From the NCBI RefSeq assembly GCF_030065885.1, contig NZ_JASJCS010000010.1, positions 1 to 64,000 on the forward strand: 64,000 bases of DNA. Direction: 5' to 3'. A model generated the notes under the pieces. That model searched no databases, was not told the DNA's origin, and worked only from the letters and a program-made list of their open reading frames with translations. Positions 63,766 to 64,000 of this stretch are shown here, one piece after another (the first letter of the stretch is position 1; the number at the start of each line of letters is the position of its first letter). The stretch is from Ilumatobacter sp. (GTDB taxonomy: Bacteria > Actinomycetota > Acidimicrobiia > Acidimicrobiales > Ilumatobacteraceae). A program made the translations under genes and the position numbers.

Positions 63766-63920
63766 GCACGGCCTGTCAGCGCTCGGAGCGGAGGTCGTCG
63801 TCCCCCCGACAGGCTGCCGATCTCCGAGCTGCCGACCGGCGCGACCTGCTCGACACGTCGAGGACCTCCCCCGGAGGCAACGAGTGGGTCGACCGACCAG
63901 GTAGGCGTCGCGTTCAGGGA

Positions 63921-64000
63921 TCAGCTCGTCTCGGCGTCGATCCAGGCGAGGTACTCGGCGCTGCCACCGACGATGTCGACCGCGGTCACGGCCGGCAGGT
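63921..64000 (-). CDS. 3' end of a gene continuing past the window
   Basis: The minus strand is open from the window edge to TGA at 63921-63923. The last residues read VDIVGGSAEYLAWIDAETS, with third positions rich in G/C as in neighbouring genes. Too short to name. The 155 bases between it and the lipoprotein gene contain only a small CTCGAC-AC-GTCGAG dyad. Confidence 0.5.
   Translation of the reverse strand, partial: LPAVTAVDIVGGSAEYLAWIDAETS

Overview
The window is 64 kb of very GC-rich chromosomal DNA. Coding density is high, many genes are joined by ATGA/GTGA stop-start overlaps, and gene content is actinobacterial: DisA/RadA pair, DUF1876, MpaB-type DUF2236, YcaQ-type glycosylase, a Tad pilus locus without secretin, and an LPXTG surface protein. 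The combination best fits class Acidimicrobiia (Ilumatobacter-like). That placement is my inference, because no rRNA or other marker is present. No tRNA, rRNA, CRISPR array, transposase or phage gene was seen, so this looks like ordinary host chromosome rather than an island.

Layout. 1-2.9 kb: a MacA/MacB-type export system (adaptor cut by the window edge). 2.9-5.3 kb: small minus-strand genes (ACT protein, cNMP-binding protein, unknown, META-domain membrane protein). 5.4-10.3 kb: a YgeW carbamoyltransferase / YgeY hydrolase / carbamate kinase / M20 deacylase operon, which should break down a carbamoylated nitrogen compound and recover ATP. 10.4-16.1 kb: a methionine-cycle operon (ArsR-methyltransferase fusion, metF, metH) with a convincing promoter and an overlapping operator. 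16.1-32.7 kb: mixed metabolism and regulation (Crp regulator, SDR, cNMP protein, pirin, a form II CO-dehydrogenase-like molybdenum hydroxylase, FkbM methyltransferase, cyclase, CoA-transferase, LigC/D-type DNA ligase, kynureninase, MBL hydrolase, asparaginase, AI-2E permease, MpaB-type oxygenase). 32.9-34.8 kb: YcaQ glycosylase and cyclophilin.

35-45.3 kb is the most unusual part, a cell-surface locus. A 2113-residue LPATG-anchored SdrD-B/DUF11 protein is transcribed away from a three-gene set: two paralogous TasA/camelysin-like secreted proteins, then a Ser-His (SipW/ER-type) signal peptidase fused to a LamG ectodomain. The junction of the fusion carries the same cleavage-site motif as one of the substrates, so the enzyme may cut itself and release its own LamG domain.

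45.3-48.5 kb: DUF427, radA, disA, Dabb. 48.5-58.7 kb: a complete eleven-gene Tad/Flp pilus operon on the minus strand (prepilin peptidase, CpaB, CpaE-like, CpaF, TadB, TadC, Flp-like pilin, three TadE-like pseudopilins, and a membrane LysM-BTAD protein). 58.8-64 kb: msrB, MBL hydrolase, DUF1876, DUF2207, DUF985 cupin, a lipoprotein with a DUF4097-like repeat, and the 3' end of one more gene.

A window-wide pattern is that about twenty genes without a Shine-Dalgarno sequence carry a TANNNT-like hexamer 5-8 nt before the start codon. This is the geometry expected of leaderless mRNAs.
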